Position numbers and translations under genes: made by a program
Source: Flavobacteriales bacterium
GTDB taxonomy: Bacteria > Bacteroidota > Bacteroidia > Flavobacteriales > Flavobacteriaceae
Length of the DNA: 64,000 nucleotides
Assembly: GCA_003331305.1 (NCBI GenBank)
Contig: QOQB01000006.1
Span: 1 to 64,000 of the forward strand
Direction: 5' to 3'
Part shown: positions 1 through 8,415 of the stretch, in pieces
Position numbering within the stretch: the first letter of the stretch is position 1
How the letters are laid out: every line of letters starts with the position of its first letter
Notes under the pieces: generated by a model
Database searches by the model: none
What the model was told of the DNA's origin: nothing
Seen by the model: only the letters and a program-made list of their open reading frames with translations

Positions 1-1
1 T

Positions 2-1555
2 TCACATTTAAAAGGATATTTTCTTCAAGGCACTTACAACACAAACAACACCAAAATTAAGGCACTAACTTTTGGGGGACACGAACGCACCTACCAAGCG
101 TGGTACGGAGTTGATCCAGCCACATTGGCATCCAACAGAACATATAATCCTGCTGGGGAACAATACGACGAGGAAGGAAATGTACAAGGCTACTACGACA
201 GCCAAGTAGATAACTACAAGCAAGATCATACACAATTGCATATCGAACAGCGATTATCAAATAATTCTAGACTCTCTTTGGGGTTAAATTATACACATGG
301 ATACGGCTATTATGAGGAATTTTATGATTCGTTTTCAGGAGGAGAGGATGTTTCATATGACTACCTAAAATTACCTCCATTATCTATTAACGGACAAGCG
401 ATTACGGAAACAGAGAATGCTGTTCGCAAATGGTTAGATAATGATTTTTATGTGGCTAACCTGATGTATCATTTCAACAATGAAAAACTCGATGTCAGCG
501 CAGGGGCTTATTACAGCACTTATAATGGAGCACATTTTGGGGAGTTATTATGGGCGTCTACCGCTAACATAAACCCAAAACATCGTTTTTATGAAAACCG
601 AGGAAAGAAAAAAGATGGTAATATTTTCACTAAATGGGACATTGCTTTAAGCGAAAACTGGAATCTTTATGCCGATGCACAAGTTCGCTGGATTGATTAT
701 ACCGTAACTGGAGAAGTTGCTGGACCTGAATCATTTACAGTCAACGATTCACACACTTTTTTTAACCCCAAGGCAGGGGTGGTATTTAAACCCAATGCGG
801 CACACCAGTTTTACGCGTCCTATGCCAAAGCACACAAGGAGCCCAACCGTACAGACTACGAAAACGGCAATCCCGTCCCTGAAGAATTGAATGATTTCGA
901 ATTAGGTTGGCGATGGAAAACGGATAAGGCGTATATAAACGCAAACGTGTATTATATGGACTACAAAAACCAGTTGGTATTAACAGGGGCTCTTGATGAC
1001 GTTGGCGCACCAATACGAGAGAATTCGGGGGACAGTTTTCGAGGAGGCATTGAGATAGACGCTGGTTGGGCATTCGCTACCAATTGGAATTGGCAAGCCA
1101 ATGTGTCTTGCAGTAAAAACAGAAATTTGGATAAATATTTTGAGCGCGATGGCGCTTTACAAGCCTTAGGTGATACGCATTTGTCGTACTCTCCTTCGTT
1201 AATTGCATCGGAACAACTGACGTATGCGCGCAATACATGGTCTATTTCTTTTGTAAGTAAATTTGTTGGGGAGCAGTATATGGGTAACATAGATGCTGAA
1301 CTCTCTAAACTGGAGAGCTATTTGGTTAACGATATTCAATTCCAGGCGGTTATCTTAAACAATGATAATGCTCCTAGATTAGATGTAAACATTCACGTTT
1401 ACAACGTTTTTGACGAAGTATTTAGTTCAAATGGATATTTCTATACCTATGACGACGATTGGAGTTCACCAACCGCAATCACAACCATAGAAGGTGTAGG
1501 CTATTATCCGCAAGCAGGACGTCACTTCATGGCAGGGCTTTCGCTGCGGTTCTAA
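2..1555 (+). CDS. TonB-dependent receptor, C-terminal part (5' end outside window)
   Basis: The frame is open from the first bases of the window, so this is the 3' part (about 517 codons) of an outer-membrane receptor. It reads as alternating beta-strand segments with aromatic girdles typical of a TonB-dependent beta-barrel, and it ends in a terminal phenylalanine (GRHFMAGLSLRF), the usual C-terminal signal for outer-membrane insertion. A fragment near the start (HERTYQAWYGVD) resembles FecA/siderophore-type receptors. The plug domain lies upstream of the window, so the substrate cannot be judged. The stop codon overlaps by 4 nt the end of the convergent lipoprotein gene. An internal TTG at 125 is not the real start, because homologous sequence continues upstream of it. 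Confidence 0.85.
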   Translation, partial: SHLKGYFLQGTYNTNNTKIKALTFGGHERTYQAWYGVDPATLASNRTYNPAGEQYDEEGNVQGYYDSQVDNYKQDHTQLHIEQRLSNNSRLSLGLNYTHGYGYYEEFYDSFSGGEDVSYDYLKLPPLSINGQAITETENAVRKWLDNDFYVANLMYHFNNEKLDVSAGAYYSTYNGAHFGELLWASTANINPKHRFYENRGKKKDGNIFTKWDIALSENWNLYADAQVRWIDYTVTGEVAGPESFTVNDSHTFFNPKAGVVFKPNAAHQFYASYAKAHKEPNRTDYENGNPVPEELNDFELGWRWKTDKAYINANVYYMDYKNQLVLTGALDDVGAPIRENSGDSFRGGIEIDAGWAFATNWNWQANVSCSKNRNLDKYFERDGALQALGDTHLSYSPSLIASEQLTYARNTWSISFVSKFVGEQYMGNIDAELSKLESYLVNDIQFQAVILNNDNAPRLDVNIHVYNVFDEVFSSNGYFYTYDDDWSSPTAITTIEGVGYYPQAGRHFMAGLSLRF

Positions 1556-1965
1556 TTGTAAATCCGCACCGCAGTTCCATTTTGCTGCACCTTATAAAAC
1601 AGTAGGCTATAGCTTGCCCCTTCCGTAAGGGGTTGACCTGTAGCCAAACTGTACTGAAAGTCTTCACAAGAGCAGGAAGCTGTAACACCAGAGATTTGAA
1701 CCGTAGAGCAGCTATTTGGCGCATGATTGGGGCAACTTGCTTCCCACGCCATAATCGTTCCAGAAAGATTAAATAACAACAATCCTTTTAGACCGCCAAT
1801 AGGCCAATATAAACTCCCCCCTTGATAGTTTAAGTTGTCAAAAGCAGGAAGGGCCAGATTGATGCTTTGGTCAAAACGCGCTTCGTATAAGTACGGATTG
1901 CGCTCTACGCTATTTTTGTCACAACTCACCAAAAATAAAAACGCTGTAAAAAAAACATATTTCAT
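1552..1965 (-). CDS. Rieske-like lipoprotein with altered cluster ligands
   Basis: A 137-residue exported protein. The ATG at 1965 gives a clean lipoprotein signal (hydrophobic stretch, then FLVSC with Cys15). An upstream in-frame start at 2010 would put 15 extra residues in front of it and would overlap the greA promoter. The C-terminal half looks like a Rieske fold: CPNH at residues 78-81 and CSCEDFQYSLATG from residue 98. A canonical Rieske protein has C-x-H and C-x-x-H. Here the first pair is C-x-x-H and the second His position is Glu101, so a normal 2Fe-2S cluster is doubtful. Small Rieske-like lipoproteins of this kind occur in Flavobacteriaceae; the function is unknown. Confidence 0.7.
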   Translation of the reverse strand: MKYVFFTAFLFLVSCDKNSVERNPYLYEARFDQSINLALPAFDNLNYQGGSLYWPIGGLKGLLLFNLSGTIMAWEASCPNHAPNSCSTVQISGVTASCSCEDFQYSLATGQPLTEGASYSLLFYKVQQNGTAVRIYN

Positions 1966-1995
1966 GTGAGTAAAACGCAAGAAAAAGGAAAATTG

Positions 1996-2003
1996 TATAT
2001 TTG
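1996..2003 (+). promoter_or_regulatory. -7 promoter element of greA
   Basis: TATATTTG matches the Bacteroidota -7 consensus TAnnTTTG, 41 nt before the greA start codon. No TTG lies at the usual 17-19 nt upstream spacing. Confidence 0.5.
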
Positions 2004-2044
2004 CATTCATCCCTTAAACATAAGGGATTTTTTAATAATACCCC

Positions 2045-2518
2045 ATGAGTAAAGTTTCATATTATACTGCCGAAGGGCTAAAAAAATTAAGGGAAGAACT
2101 CAATCATCTAAAAGATGTTGAGCGTCCGCGTGCATCACAGGCTATTGCCGAGGCACGCGACAAGGGAGATTTGAGTGAAAATGCCGAGTATGACGCTGCT
2201 AAAGAAGCACAGGGTATGCTTGAAATGAAAATCGCGAAAATGGAGGAAACTCTATCGGGAGCTCGTGTGATTGACGAGTCACAATTGGATGTTTCCAAGG
2301 TGTTGGTGCTTTCAAAAGTACGTATCAAAAACCTTACCAATAGCATGGAAATGAACTATACCCTTGTAGCTGAAAGTGAAGCGGATTTAAAAACCGGAAA
2401 AATATCAGTTAATTCACCTATTGGTAAAGGGCTTTTAGGTAAAGCCGTTGGAGAGATTGCTGATGTTACCGTTCCAAACGGCACGCTTAAATTTGAAATT
2501 TTATCCATTGACCGTTAA
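2045..2518 (+). CDS. greA: Transcription elongation factor GreA
   Basis: 157 residues, the normal GreA length. The N-terminal half is the antiparallel coiled coil that reaches into the RNA polymerase secondary channel. It carries the acidic tip signature ARDKGDLSENAEYDAAKE (about residues 36-53), whose Asp/Glu pair promotes cleavage of backtracked RNA. The C-terminal half is the FKBP-like domain ending GTLKFEILSI. It rescues arrested transcription complexes. The stop codon shares its last base with the start of the next gene (TAATG), so greA and the HIT gene are translationally coupled. Confidence 0.97.
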   Translation: MSKVSYYTAEGLKKLREELNHLKDVERPRASQAIAEARDKGDLSENAEYDAAKEAQGMLEMKIAKMEETLSGARVIDESQLDVSKVLVLSKVRIKNLTNSMEMNYTLVAESEADLKTGKISVNSPIGKGLLGKAVGEIADVTVPNGTLKFEILSIDR

Positions 2519-2910
2519 TGGCGTCTATCTTTAGCCGAATTATTGCACGTGAACTTCCAGCTTATATTGTTGCGGAAGATGATCATCACATTGCTTTTTT
2601 GGATATCAACCCTAATGCACTTGGTCATACGCTTTGTGTGCCCAAAAAAGAGGTAGATAAGCTTTTTGATTTGGACGAAGACTCCTACCTCAACCTTATG
2701 CATTTCAGTCATCGTGTGGCTACTGCGCTTAGGCAAGTCGTTTCATGTCAGCGTATAGGGTTATCGGTGATTGGACTTGAAGTTCCACATGCGCATGTTC
2801 ATTTGATTCCACTCAACGAAATGGCGGATGCTACCTTTCAAAAAAAGATTTCTCCTTCGGCTGAGGATATGAAAAACCTCGCCGAAAAAATCAAGAGTAT
2901 TTTTGTTTAA
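2518..2910 (+). CDS. HIT family nucleotide-binding hydrolase
   Basis: 130 residues. The histidine-triad motif HAHVHLIPL is at residues 91-99 (His91, His93, His95), with the preceding nucleotide-binding region GHTLCVPKKEV around residue 36. HIT proteins of this HinT/Fhit-like group hydrolyse nucleoside phosphoramidates or dinucleoside polyphosphates. It follows greA with a 1-nt overlap, an arrangement common in Bacteroidota. Its last 20 nt overlap the 3' end of the convergent histidine kinase gene. Confidence 0.92.
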   Translation: MASIFSRIIARELPAYIVAEDDHHIAFLDINPNALGHTLCVPKKEVDKLFDLDEDSYLNLMHFSHRVATALRQVVSCQRIGLSVIGLEVPHAHVHLIPLNEMADATFQKKISPSAEDMKNLAEKIKSIFV

Positions 2911-4066
2911 GAGGAAGTTGAATCTCAAAAGTGCTTCCTTTTTCTGAACTTTCCGCCAGCCTTAGCTTACCACCATGGTATTGCTCTACAATTCGCTTTG
3001 CTAACGATAGTCCAAGCCCCCAACCCCTTTTTTTGGTGGTGATACCAGGGTTAAAAATAGTTTTTTGAAGCTTTTTTGACATACCGCTACCGGTATCCTG
3101 AACCGTAACTATTGCAGTGCTTTCCCAACTCATGTCAATTGTGATGGTTCCTTTTCCTCGGATGGCATCTATACTATTTTTGATTAAATTCTCTAACACC
3201 CAAGCAATAAGCTCTGAATTAACTTCAACCTGTTTTTCATCTCCATTTTTATGTATATGCAGTGCAACTTCTTTTGGCATCCGAATTTGCATATAAGAGA
3301 CCAAATCATCTGCAACTGCACTTAGTTTCACCTCTTTTTTATTTGGTAATGAACCAATTTTTGAAAACCGAGCACTGATTGTTTCTAGGCGCTTTATATC
3401 ACGCTTTATTTGATCTAGAATTTTCTCATCTACATCATGCTGATCTAAAATCGTTAACCACCCCAAAAGAGAAGAAATTGGTGTTCCTAGCTGATGGGCT
3501 GTTTCTTTTGCCATTCCAGTCCATAATTTGTTCGAAACCACTTGTTGCGTGCTTTTGTAGTAGGCAACCATTAGCCCACCTAAAAAAGCTACAATCAAAA
3601 AAAATGCAATAGGGTAATAACGTAATTGTTGTATAAGATAGGAGTTGCCGTAATACATTTTTTGATTCAAATTTTCTCTATCAAGAATTTCAATAGGCGT
3701 ATGGATGGCGCTAAATTGTTGAATCAATTTTTCAACATACCCTATGGAATCCTGCACCAATTTTCTGTCATCTATATTATTTGAAAACAATAGTTTGTTG
3801 TCATGATCAACTACAATCATAGGAATGGTATTTTCCCCTGTGAGCACTTGGAATGTTAATGGATTAACCGGTTTATTGAGATCTGTACTTGTAGCCAGTT
3901 CTTGTTGGGCTATGCCCCAAAGTTCCATTTGTTGGCGTTCGTTTTCTTGAATACGTTGAATTAATTTGTTGGTACTCAATAGTGTAAACCCAACAAAGCA
4001 AAGCGCCAACACAAACCCCGCAATTCGGCTATTTCGTTGATTTACAAAAGAGAAGTCAAACCTCAT
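2891..4066 (-). CDS. Orphan membrane sensor histidine kinase
   Basis: 391 residues from the ATG at 4066. A GTG two codons upstream is possible but less likely. Two membrane segments (about residues 15-31 and 150-169) flank a roughly 115-residue extracytoplasmic sensor region. The H-box AKETAHQLGTP contains the phospho-accepting His191. The ATP-binding domain follows, with N-box NLIKNSIDAI, G1 box DTGSGMS and G2 box GWGLGLSLA. No HAMP domain is evident and no response regulator gene is adjacent, so the partner is unknown. A TATATTCG element (near match to the -7 consensus) lies only 5 nt before the ATG. Confidence 0.9.
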   Translation of the reverse strand: MRFDFSFVNQRNSRIAGFVLALCFVGFTLLSTNKLIQRIQENERQQMELWGIAQQELATSTDLNKPVNPLTFQVLTGENTIPMIVVDHDNKLLFSNNIDDRKLVQDSIGYVEKLIQQFSAIHTPIEILDRENLNQKMYYGNSYLIQQLRYYPIAFFLIVAFLGGLMVAYYKSTQQVVSNKLWTGMAKETAHQLGTPISSLLGWLTILDQHDVDEKILDQIKRDIKRLETISARFSKIGSLPNKKEVKLSAVADDLVSYMQIRMPKEVALHIHKNGDEKQVEVNSELIAWVLENLIKNSIDAIRGKGTITIDMSWESTAIVTVQDTGSGMSKKLQKTIFNPGITTKKRGWGLGLSLAKRIVEQYHGGKLRLAESSEKGSTFEIQLPLKQKYS

Positions 4067-4094
4067 GCGCACGAATATAGTATATTTTCAAGCG

Positions 4095-4123
4095 TTGTGT
4101 TCGCAACAAATTGAGTAAATTTG
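4095..4123 (+). promoter_or_regulatory. Promoter of DUF3127-aat
   Basis: TTG at 4095-4097, an 18-nt spacer, then TAAATTTG at 4116-4123. This is a full match to the two-part Bacteroidota promoter and ends 22 nt before the start codon of the DUF3127 gene. Confidence 0.65.
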
Positions 4124-4145
4124 TATAAACACCAGCAACAACCAC

Positions 4146-4508
4146 ATGGAAATTACAGGAAAAATTAAACAAATAGATGAGACCAAGGAGTATGGCGCAA
4201 ACGGTTTTCAAAAGCGCGAATTGGTCTTAACAACTGAAGAGCAGTATCCGCAGCACCTTCTCGTTGAATTTGTGCAAGATAAATGCGCCCTACTTAACTC
4301 ATTTGCTGTTGGTCAGCGCATAAAAGTTGGGATAAATCTTCGTGGCCGTGAGTGGCAAAGTCCACAAGGTGAAATCAAATACTTTAACTCCATTCAAGGT
4401 TGGCGCATAGATGCTGTAGAAGCAACACCGCCACCACCACCTTCCGCACCATTTGAAACCATGCCGGAAGCACCTGAAAAAGAAGCACCAGACGACTTGC
4501 CCTTCTAA
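4146..4508 (+). CDS. DUF3127 domain protein
   Basis: 120 residues. The first 90 match the DUF3127 family of small Bacteroidota proteins (MEITGKIKQIDETKEYGANG; RGREWQSPQGEIKYFNSIQGW), which look like a single OB-fold related in shape to single-stranded DNA-binding proteins. The tail is low complexity, rich in Pro and Glu, and ends in the acidic DDLPF. That ending is similar to the acidic tip of SSB proteins that recruits partner proteins. A role in single-stranded nucleic-acid binding is inference. It lies 8 nt before aat and shares its promoter. Confidence 0.8.
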   Translation: MEITGKIKQIDETKEYGANGFQKRELVLTTEEQYPQHLLVEFVQDKCALLNSFAVGQRIKVGINLRGREWQSPQGEIKYFNSIQGWRIDAVEATPPPPPSAPFETMPEAPEKEAPDDLPF

Positions 4509-4516
4509 TAAAAAGT

Positions 4517-5149
4517 ATGTATCATTTATCGGAAGAATTGCGTTTTCCTTCGCCTCACCTGGCCACCAAAGAGGGCATCGTTGCTGTCGGAGGCGATTTA
4601 AGGCCACAACGCGTGTTATTGGCATACAAAAAAGGTATTTTTCCCTGGTTTGAGCAAGACGATTTTTTGATTTGGTGGAGTCCAGACCCAAGAATGGTCC
4701 TCTTTCCAGATCAATTACGTATTTCGAAAAGCATGCGTAGTCTTTTACGAAAACAACCCTATGAAATTACATTCAATAAAGCATTTAATGAGGTTGTAAA
4801 ATCTTGCGCAAAAGTAAAGCGATTTGGGCAAACGGGTACTTGGATAACACCTGGACTCATGGAGGTCTATGAAATTTTACATGAACAAGGACACGCACAT
4901 TCTGTGGAGGTTTGGGATGGTGCAGAGCTTGTTGGTGGACTTTATGGTATAGACGTGGGTGAAGTTTTCTGCGGCGAAAGTATGTTCTCCAAAGCAAGTA
5001 ATTCGAGCAAGCTGGCGTTGATATATCTTACCCGTGAGCTAAAGAAAAACAAATATAAACTCATTGATTGTCAGGTGCCAACAGCACACTTAGCAAGTAT
5101 GGGTGCTAGTCCTATACCCCGTAAAGAATTCCTTAGATATTTGGACTAA
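4517..5149 (+). CDS. aat: Leucyl/phenylalanyl-tRNA-protein transferase
   Basis: 210 residues. Conserved Aat blocks are present: GIFPWFEQDDFLIWWSPDPR near the N-terminus and GGLYGIDVGEVFCGESMFS in the second half. The enzyme moves Leu or Phe from aminoacyl-tRNA to N-terminal Arg or Lys of proteins and so creates ClpS/ClpAP degrons of the N-end rule pathway. The last 17 nt overlap the end of the convergent tag gene. Confidence 0.97.
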   Translation: MYHLSEELRFPSPHLATKEGIVAVGGDLRPQRVLLAYKKGIFPWFEQDDFLIWWSPDPRMVLFPDQLRISKSMRSLLRKQPYEITFNKAFNEVVKSCAKVKRFGQTGTWITPGLMEVYEILHEQGHAHSVEVWDGAELVGGLYGIDVGEVFCGESMFSKASNSSKLALIYLTRELKKNKYKLIDCQVPTAHLASMGASPIPRKEFLRYLD

Positions 5150-5717
5150 GTGCTGCTATTTCGCTGTGCTTGAAACAATCTACAACATGGTCGTTTACCA
5201 TTCCAACGGCTTGCATGTGGGCATACATAGTAATTTTCCCAATGTATTTAAATCCACGTTTTTTGAGATCATTGCTCATTAGAGTAGCCAACTTCGTTGT
5301 TTGTGGAATTTGATGGGTTTGTTCATACTTATTTTGGATGGGGACTCCGTTGGTATACGACCACATAAAATCGCAAAAACTTCCTACTTCTTTTTGAATT
5401 TCCATAAATGCACGAGCGTTAGCAATTGCTCCTGTGATTTTTCCTCTATTACGAATGATTCCCTTATTCTGAAGTAGTTTTTCCACGTCATAGTCAGTTA
5501 TTTCTGCCACACGCACCACATTAAAGTCATGAAATGCTTCACGGAAATGCTCTCGTTTTTTGAGAACTGCCCACCATGACAATCCAGCTTGAAATGTCTC
5601 TAACAAAAAGGCCTCAAATAGTTTGTGGTCGTCATATATGGGCACACCCCATTCATTGTCGTGATAAGCGATATAAGTAGGATTTGCCAAACACCAATCG
5701 CAGCGAAAAGGTTCCAT
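5133..5717 (-). CDS. tag: DNA-3-methyladenine glycosylase I
   Basis: 194 residues. The Tag zinc site is recognisable: an N-terminal Cys cluster (RCDWC), the His in YHDNEWGVP, and the C-terminal His/Cys of VNDHVVDCFKH. The helix-hairpin region (ETFQAGLSWWAVLKKRE) includes the base-recognition aromatic residues. It excises 3-methyladenine from alkylated DNA. It lies 2 nt after truB on the same strand and may be the last gene of the ftsX-DUF3098-uppP-truB operon. Confidence 0.96.
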   Translation of the reverse strand: MEPFRCDWCLANPTYIAYHDNEWGVPIYDDHKLFEAFLLETFQAGLSWWAVLKKREHFREAFHDFNVVRVAEITDYDVEKLLQNKGIIRNRGKITGAIANARAFMEIQKEVGSFCDFMWSYTNGVPIQNKYEQTHQIPQTTKLATLMSNDLKKRGFKYIGKITMYAHMQAVGMVNDHVVDCFKHSEIAALSPNI

Positions 5718-5719
5718 GG

Positions 5720-6427
5720 TTACGATTTTCCATCTAAATTATGCAAAAAGACATCAAGTGTCAAGCTGTCCTCAAGATTGTATCTCCCAATAGCTGTTCT
5801 GCGTAACGAAACCAAGTGAGCACCGCATCCAAGTGTTTGGCCAAAATCATGCGCTAAAGAACGGATATAGGTCCCTTTGCTACAGGACACCAAAAAGTCT
5901 ATATCTGGAAGGTTGTTATTAGTCAAATCAAAAGAAGTAATCGTGACTTCTCGCGAGGAGACTTCCGTGGTCATTCCTGCTCTAGCGATGGTATAAAGCC
6001 GTTTTCCGTCTTTCTTTATAGCGGAATGTAATGGTGGTTTTTGCTGAATTTTCCCTAAAAAGGTATTGCGTGTTTCTTCTAACAAGGCAGTTGTGATATA
6101 ATCAGTAGGCCTTGGATTACTTACGGCAGTTTCCAAATCGTAGGAAGGGGTTGTTCCGCCCAACCGAAAGGTGCCTGTATAGGACTTATCCATACCCATA
6201 TACTGATTTATTTGCTTAGTCATTTTTCCAGTGCAGATTAGCATCAACCCTGTAGCAAGAGGATCTAAAGTACCCGCATGACCTACTTTTATTTTTTTGA
6301 TCCCGTAGGTTTTACGAATGGCCCATCTAATCTTATTCACAAGTTGAAAAGATGTCCACTCAAGGGGTTTATCAACAAGCAGCAGTTGGCCCTCTAAAAA
6401 CGCATCTTTAGAAAATATCACGTCCAT
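5720..6427 (-). CDS. truB: tRNA pseudouridine(55) synthase TruB
   Basis: 235 residues from the ATG at 6427. A start at 6463 would add a Cys/Tyr-rich stretch buried in uppP and is unlikely. Motif I LLVDKPLEWTSF and the catalytic block GHAGTLDPLATGLM, containing the nucleophilic Asp, identify TruB. It makes pseudouridine 55 in the T-loop of tRNAs. The start overlaps the uppP stop by 10 nt. In Flavobacteriaceae the order ftsX-DUF3098-uppP-truB is conserved. Confidence 0.96.
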   Translation of the reverse strand: MDVIFSKDAFLEGQLLLVDKPLEWTSFQLVNKIRWAIRKTYGIKKIKVGHAGTLDPLATGLMLICTGKMTKQINQYMGMDKSYTGTFRLGGTTPSYDLETAVSNPRPTDYITTALLEETRNTFLGKIQQKPPLHSAIKKDGKRLYTIARAGMTTEVSSREVTITSFDLTNNNLPDIDFLVSCSKGTYIRSLAHDFGQTLGCGAHLVSLRRTAIGRYNLEDSLTLDVFLHNLDGKS

Positions 6428-7212
6428 GCAATAATAGATGCAATAATTCCAACAGTCAAACAATACACGGCAAAATAGCTGAGCTTACTTTTCTTTACGA
6501 TGCTAATCATCCATGTACACGCCAAAACGCCTGATACTAAAGCAGCCACAAAGCCTGTAAGCAGCGAGAATGTGTCAATAGTTCCAAAAATTGCCGAACC
6601 GTTATCAAGTAAGGTTTTCGCCATACTTCCCAATATAAGTGGTATTACCATTAAAAAGGAAAAACGGGCAGCTTCGGGACGCGCTGCACCAACCAGTAGG
6701 GCTGTAGCAATGGTAGCACCACTTCTTGAAATTCCAGGTAGGATAGCTACAGCTTGCGCCAATCCAATAATCAAAGCAATTTTGTAGGTTATTGCTTGTT
6801 GTTTTTCACTAGCTCGGTCGGTAAAAAATAGCAGTAAGGCAGTAAGGCAAAGCATGGCGCCCACTAGGGCTAAATTTAAGCCAAAAAGAGATGTAATTTC
6901 TTCTTCAAAAAATAATCCAACTACAACAGCTGGGAACATAGAAACTGCAATTTTACCTATATAATGTCGCGCAATTGTATTCTCTTTTTGAAAAAAACCT
7001 TGAATAAGTTTAGTAATGTCTTTTCTAAATACAATCATGGTAGCAAGTGCTGTAGCTGCGTGTACCAAAATGGTAAATAGTAGGTTTTCTTCAGGAAGGG
7101 TTTCTCCGCAGAGTAGTGCTGTGAAAAGGGCCAAATGTCCGCTAGAAGATACGGGCAAAAACTCGGTAAGTCCTTGAATAATCCCTAACAATAATGCTTC
7201 CCAAAAACTCAT
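6418..7212 (-). CDS. uppP: Undecaprenyl-diphosphatase UppP (BacA family)
   Basis: 264 residues and about eight membrane helices. Both catalytic loops are present: GLTEFLPVSSSGHLAL near the N-terminus, and LPGISRSGATIATALL around residue 160. The enzyme dephosphorylates undecaprenyl pyrophosphate to recycle the lipid carrier for peptidoglycan and O-antigen synthesis, and it gives bacitracin resistance when abundant. Its start overlaps the DUF3098 stop by 4 nt, which indicates coupling. Confidence 0.97.
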   Translation of the reverse strand: MSFWEALLLGIIQGLTEFLPVSSSGHLALFTALLCGETLPEENLLFTILVHAATALATMIVFRKDITKLIQGFFQKENTIARHYIGKIAVSMFPAVVVGLFFEEEITSLFGLNLALVGAMLCLTALLLFFTDRASEKQQAITYKIALIIGLAQAVAILPGISRSGATIATALLVGAARPEAARFSFLMVIPLILGSMAKTLLDNGSAIFGTIDTFSLLTGFVAALVSGVLACTWMISIVKKSKLSYFAVYCLTVGIIASIIAWT

Positions 7213-7442
7213 TGTTTTTTCTTTGCTGCTAAAATGGCAACAACTAATGTGGCAAAACCTGCCAGTACGAATGTTGGCGCTACACGTATGCGCATCGGGC
7301 TGTAGATTTCAGGGTTAAACACATCAGGATCATCGCTACCGCCCCCTGTCATAAGGGCAAAACCTAAGACAATAAGCGCAAGGCCTATACCCATAATGCG
7401 ATAGGCACGTTTGCCAAACAAAAAAACTTTTTCATTTTTCAT
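7209..7442 (-). CDS. DUF3098 small membrane protein
   Basis: 77 residues with two predicted membrane helices (about residues 13-31 and 54-72) joined by a short acidic loop (GGGSDDPDVFNPEIY). This matches DUF3098, a Bacteroidota family found between ftsX and uppP. The function is unknown; a part in division or envelope assembly is suggested only by position. It starts 2 nt after ftsX and overlaps uppP by 4 nt. Confidence 0.85.
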   Translation of the reverse strand: MKNEKVFLFGKRAYRIMGIGLALIVLGFALMTGGGSDDPDVFNPEIYSPMRIRVAPTFVLAGFATLVVAILAAKKKQ

Positions 7443-7444
7443 AA

Positions 7445-8314
7445 TTAGTAGATAATGTCATACGTTAAACGCAAATGTTTGTATGTGGCAAACCAAGCAC
7501 TAATGCCACAAATGAGTACGGAACAACTTACAATGACAGTAGTCAAAAGCAAAAGTGAAAATTCATTTTCCCACCAACTGATTTGAGGGAGGTATTGGTC
7601 CAAAAAACTTAAAATCCCTGTAAACCCAGCTAAAGCAAATAACGCACTGATGGCTCCAAGCCCCATATAGCGCCATAAAAAAGGACGCCGAATAAAGCTT
7701 TTTTTGGCACCAACCAAAAGCATAGTTTGGATAATAAGTCGCTTACTGTAAATAGATAATTTGATCGAGTGGTTAATAAGCAGTAGCGCAATTCCAATAA
7801 AAATAGCACTACAAACGAGCAACCAAAATCCAAATTTTTGAATGTTTTCATTCAATAGCACAATTAGTGGGCGGTCATAAAGCACTTCTGAAATGAAGGG
7901 TTTTTGTTCCATCACATCGCCCAAACTATCTAATACTTCTGTAGTAACAAAATCAGCTTTAAGTCCGATATCAAGTGCATCTTGAAGCGGGTTGTATCCC
8001 AAAAAATCCATAAAATCCTCTCCAATAGCAGCACTGTGTTCAGTAGCTGCAGTTTCTTTTGAAACAAACTGAACTGCTTTGGTAAATGGCGCTAAACGTA
8101 AAGTGGTTATAAGCTGTTCACGTTCCATTTCTTTGGTTTGATCTTCCAAAAAAACTGTCATGGTTACTTGCTCCTTAAAGTAGTTGGCGATGGATTGACT
8201 GTTGAGTAAAACAAATCCCAATACGCTAAGTACAAATAACACGAGTGTTGTGCTGCTAACAACAGAAAAGTAGGAAGCGAAAAGACGTCTTTTGTATATG
8301 CGGGTTGCAGACAT
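7445..8314 (-). CDS. ftsX: Cell division protein FtsX (permease-like)
   Basis: 289 residues with the FtsX layout. One membrane helix lies at about residues 20-45, then a periplasmic domain (MTVFLEDQTKEMEREQL onward), and three C-terminal helices carry the MacB/FtsX permease fold. FtsX forms an ABC-like complex with FtsE and controls peptidoglycan hydrolases at the septum. No ftsE is adjacent, as is usual in flavobacteria. It is the first gene of the minus-strand operon; no clear -7 element was found in the 100-nt gap to leuS. Confidence 0.93.
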   Translation of the reverse strand: MSATRIYKRRLFASYFSVVSSTTLVLFVLSVLGFVLLNSQSIANYFKEQVTMTVFLEDQTKEMEREQLITTLRLAPFTKAVQFVSKETAATEHSAAIGEDFMDFLGYNPLQDALDIGLKADFVTTEVLDSLGDVMEQKPFISEVLYDRPLIVLLNENIQKFGFWLLVCSAIFIGIALLLINHSIKLSIYSKRLIIQTMLLVGAKKSFIRRPFLWRYMGLGAISALFALAGFTGILSFLDQYLPQISWWENEFSLLLLTTVIVSCSVLICGISAWFATYKHLRLTYDIIY

Positions 8315-8391
8315 AGTAGTTCTAAGCCATAAAAATAGAAAATAAGACGGAACAATCTTGCTACATTTTCTAAAGACCGTACTTAAAATGT

Positions 8392-8399
8392 TATTTTTG
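8392..8399 (+). promoter_or_regulatory. -7 promoter element of leuS
   Basis: TATTTTTG matches TAnnTTTG exactly and ends 16 nt before the leuS ATG. No TTG sits at the expected upstream spacing. Confidence 0.5.
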
Positions 8400-8415
8400 T
8401 TGTTTAATTACATGC

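Noticed and set aside
3379-3612. 77-codon plus-strand frame opposite the orphan kinase
   Set aside because: Antisense shadow of the kinase gene without promoter or family features.
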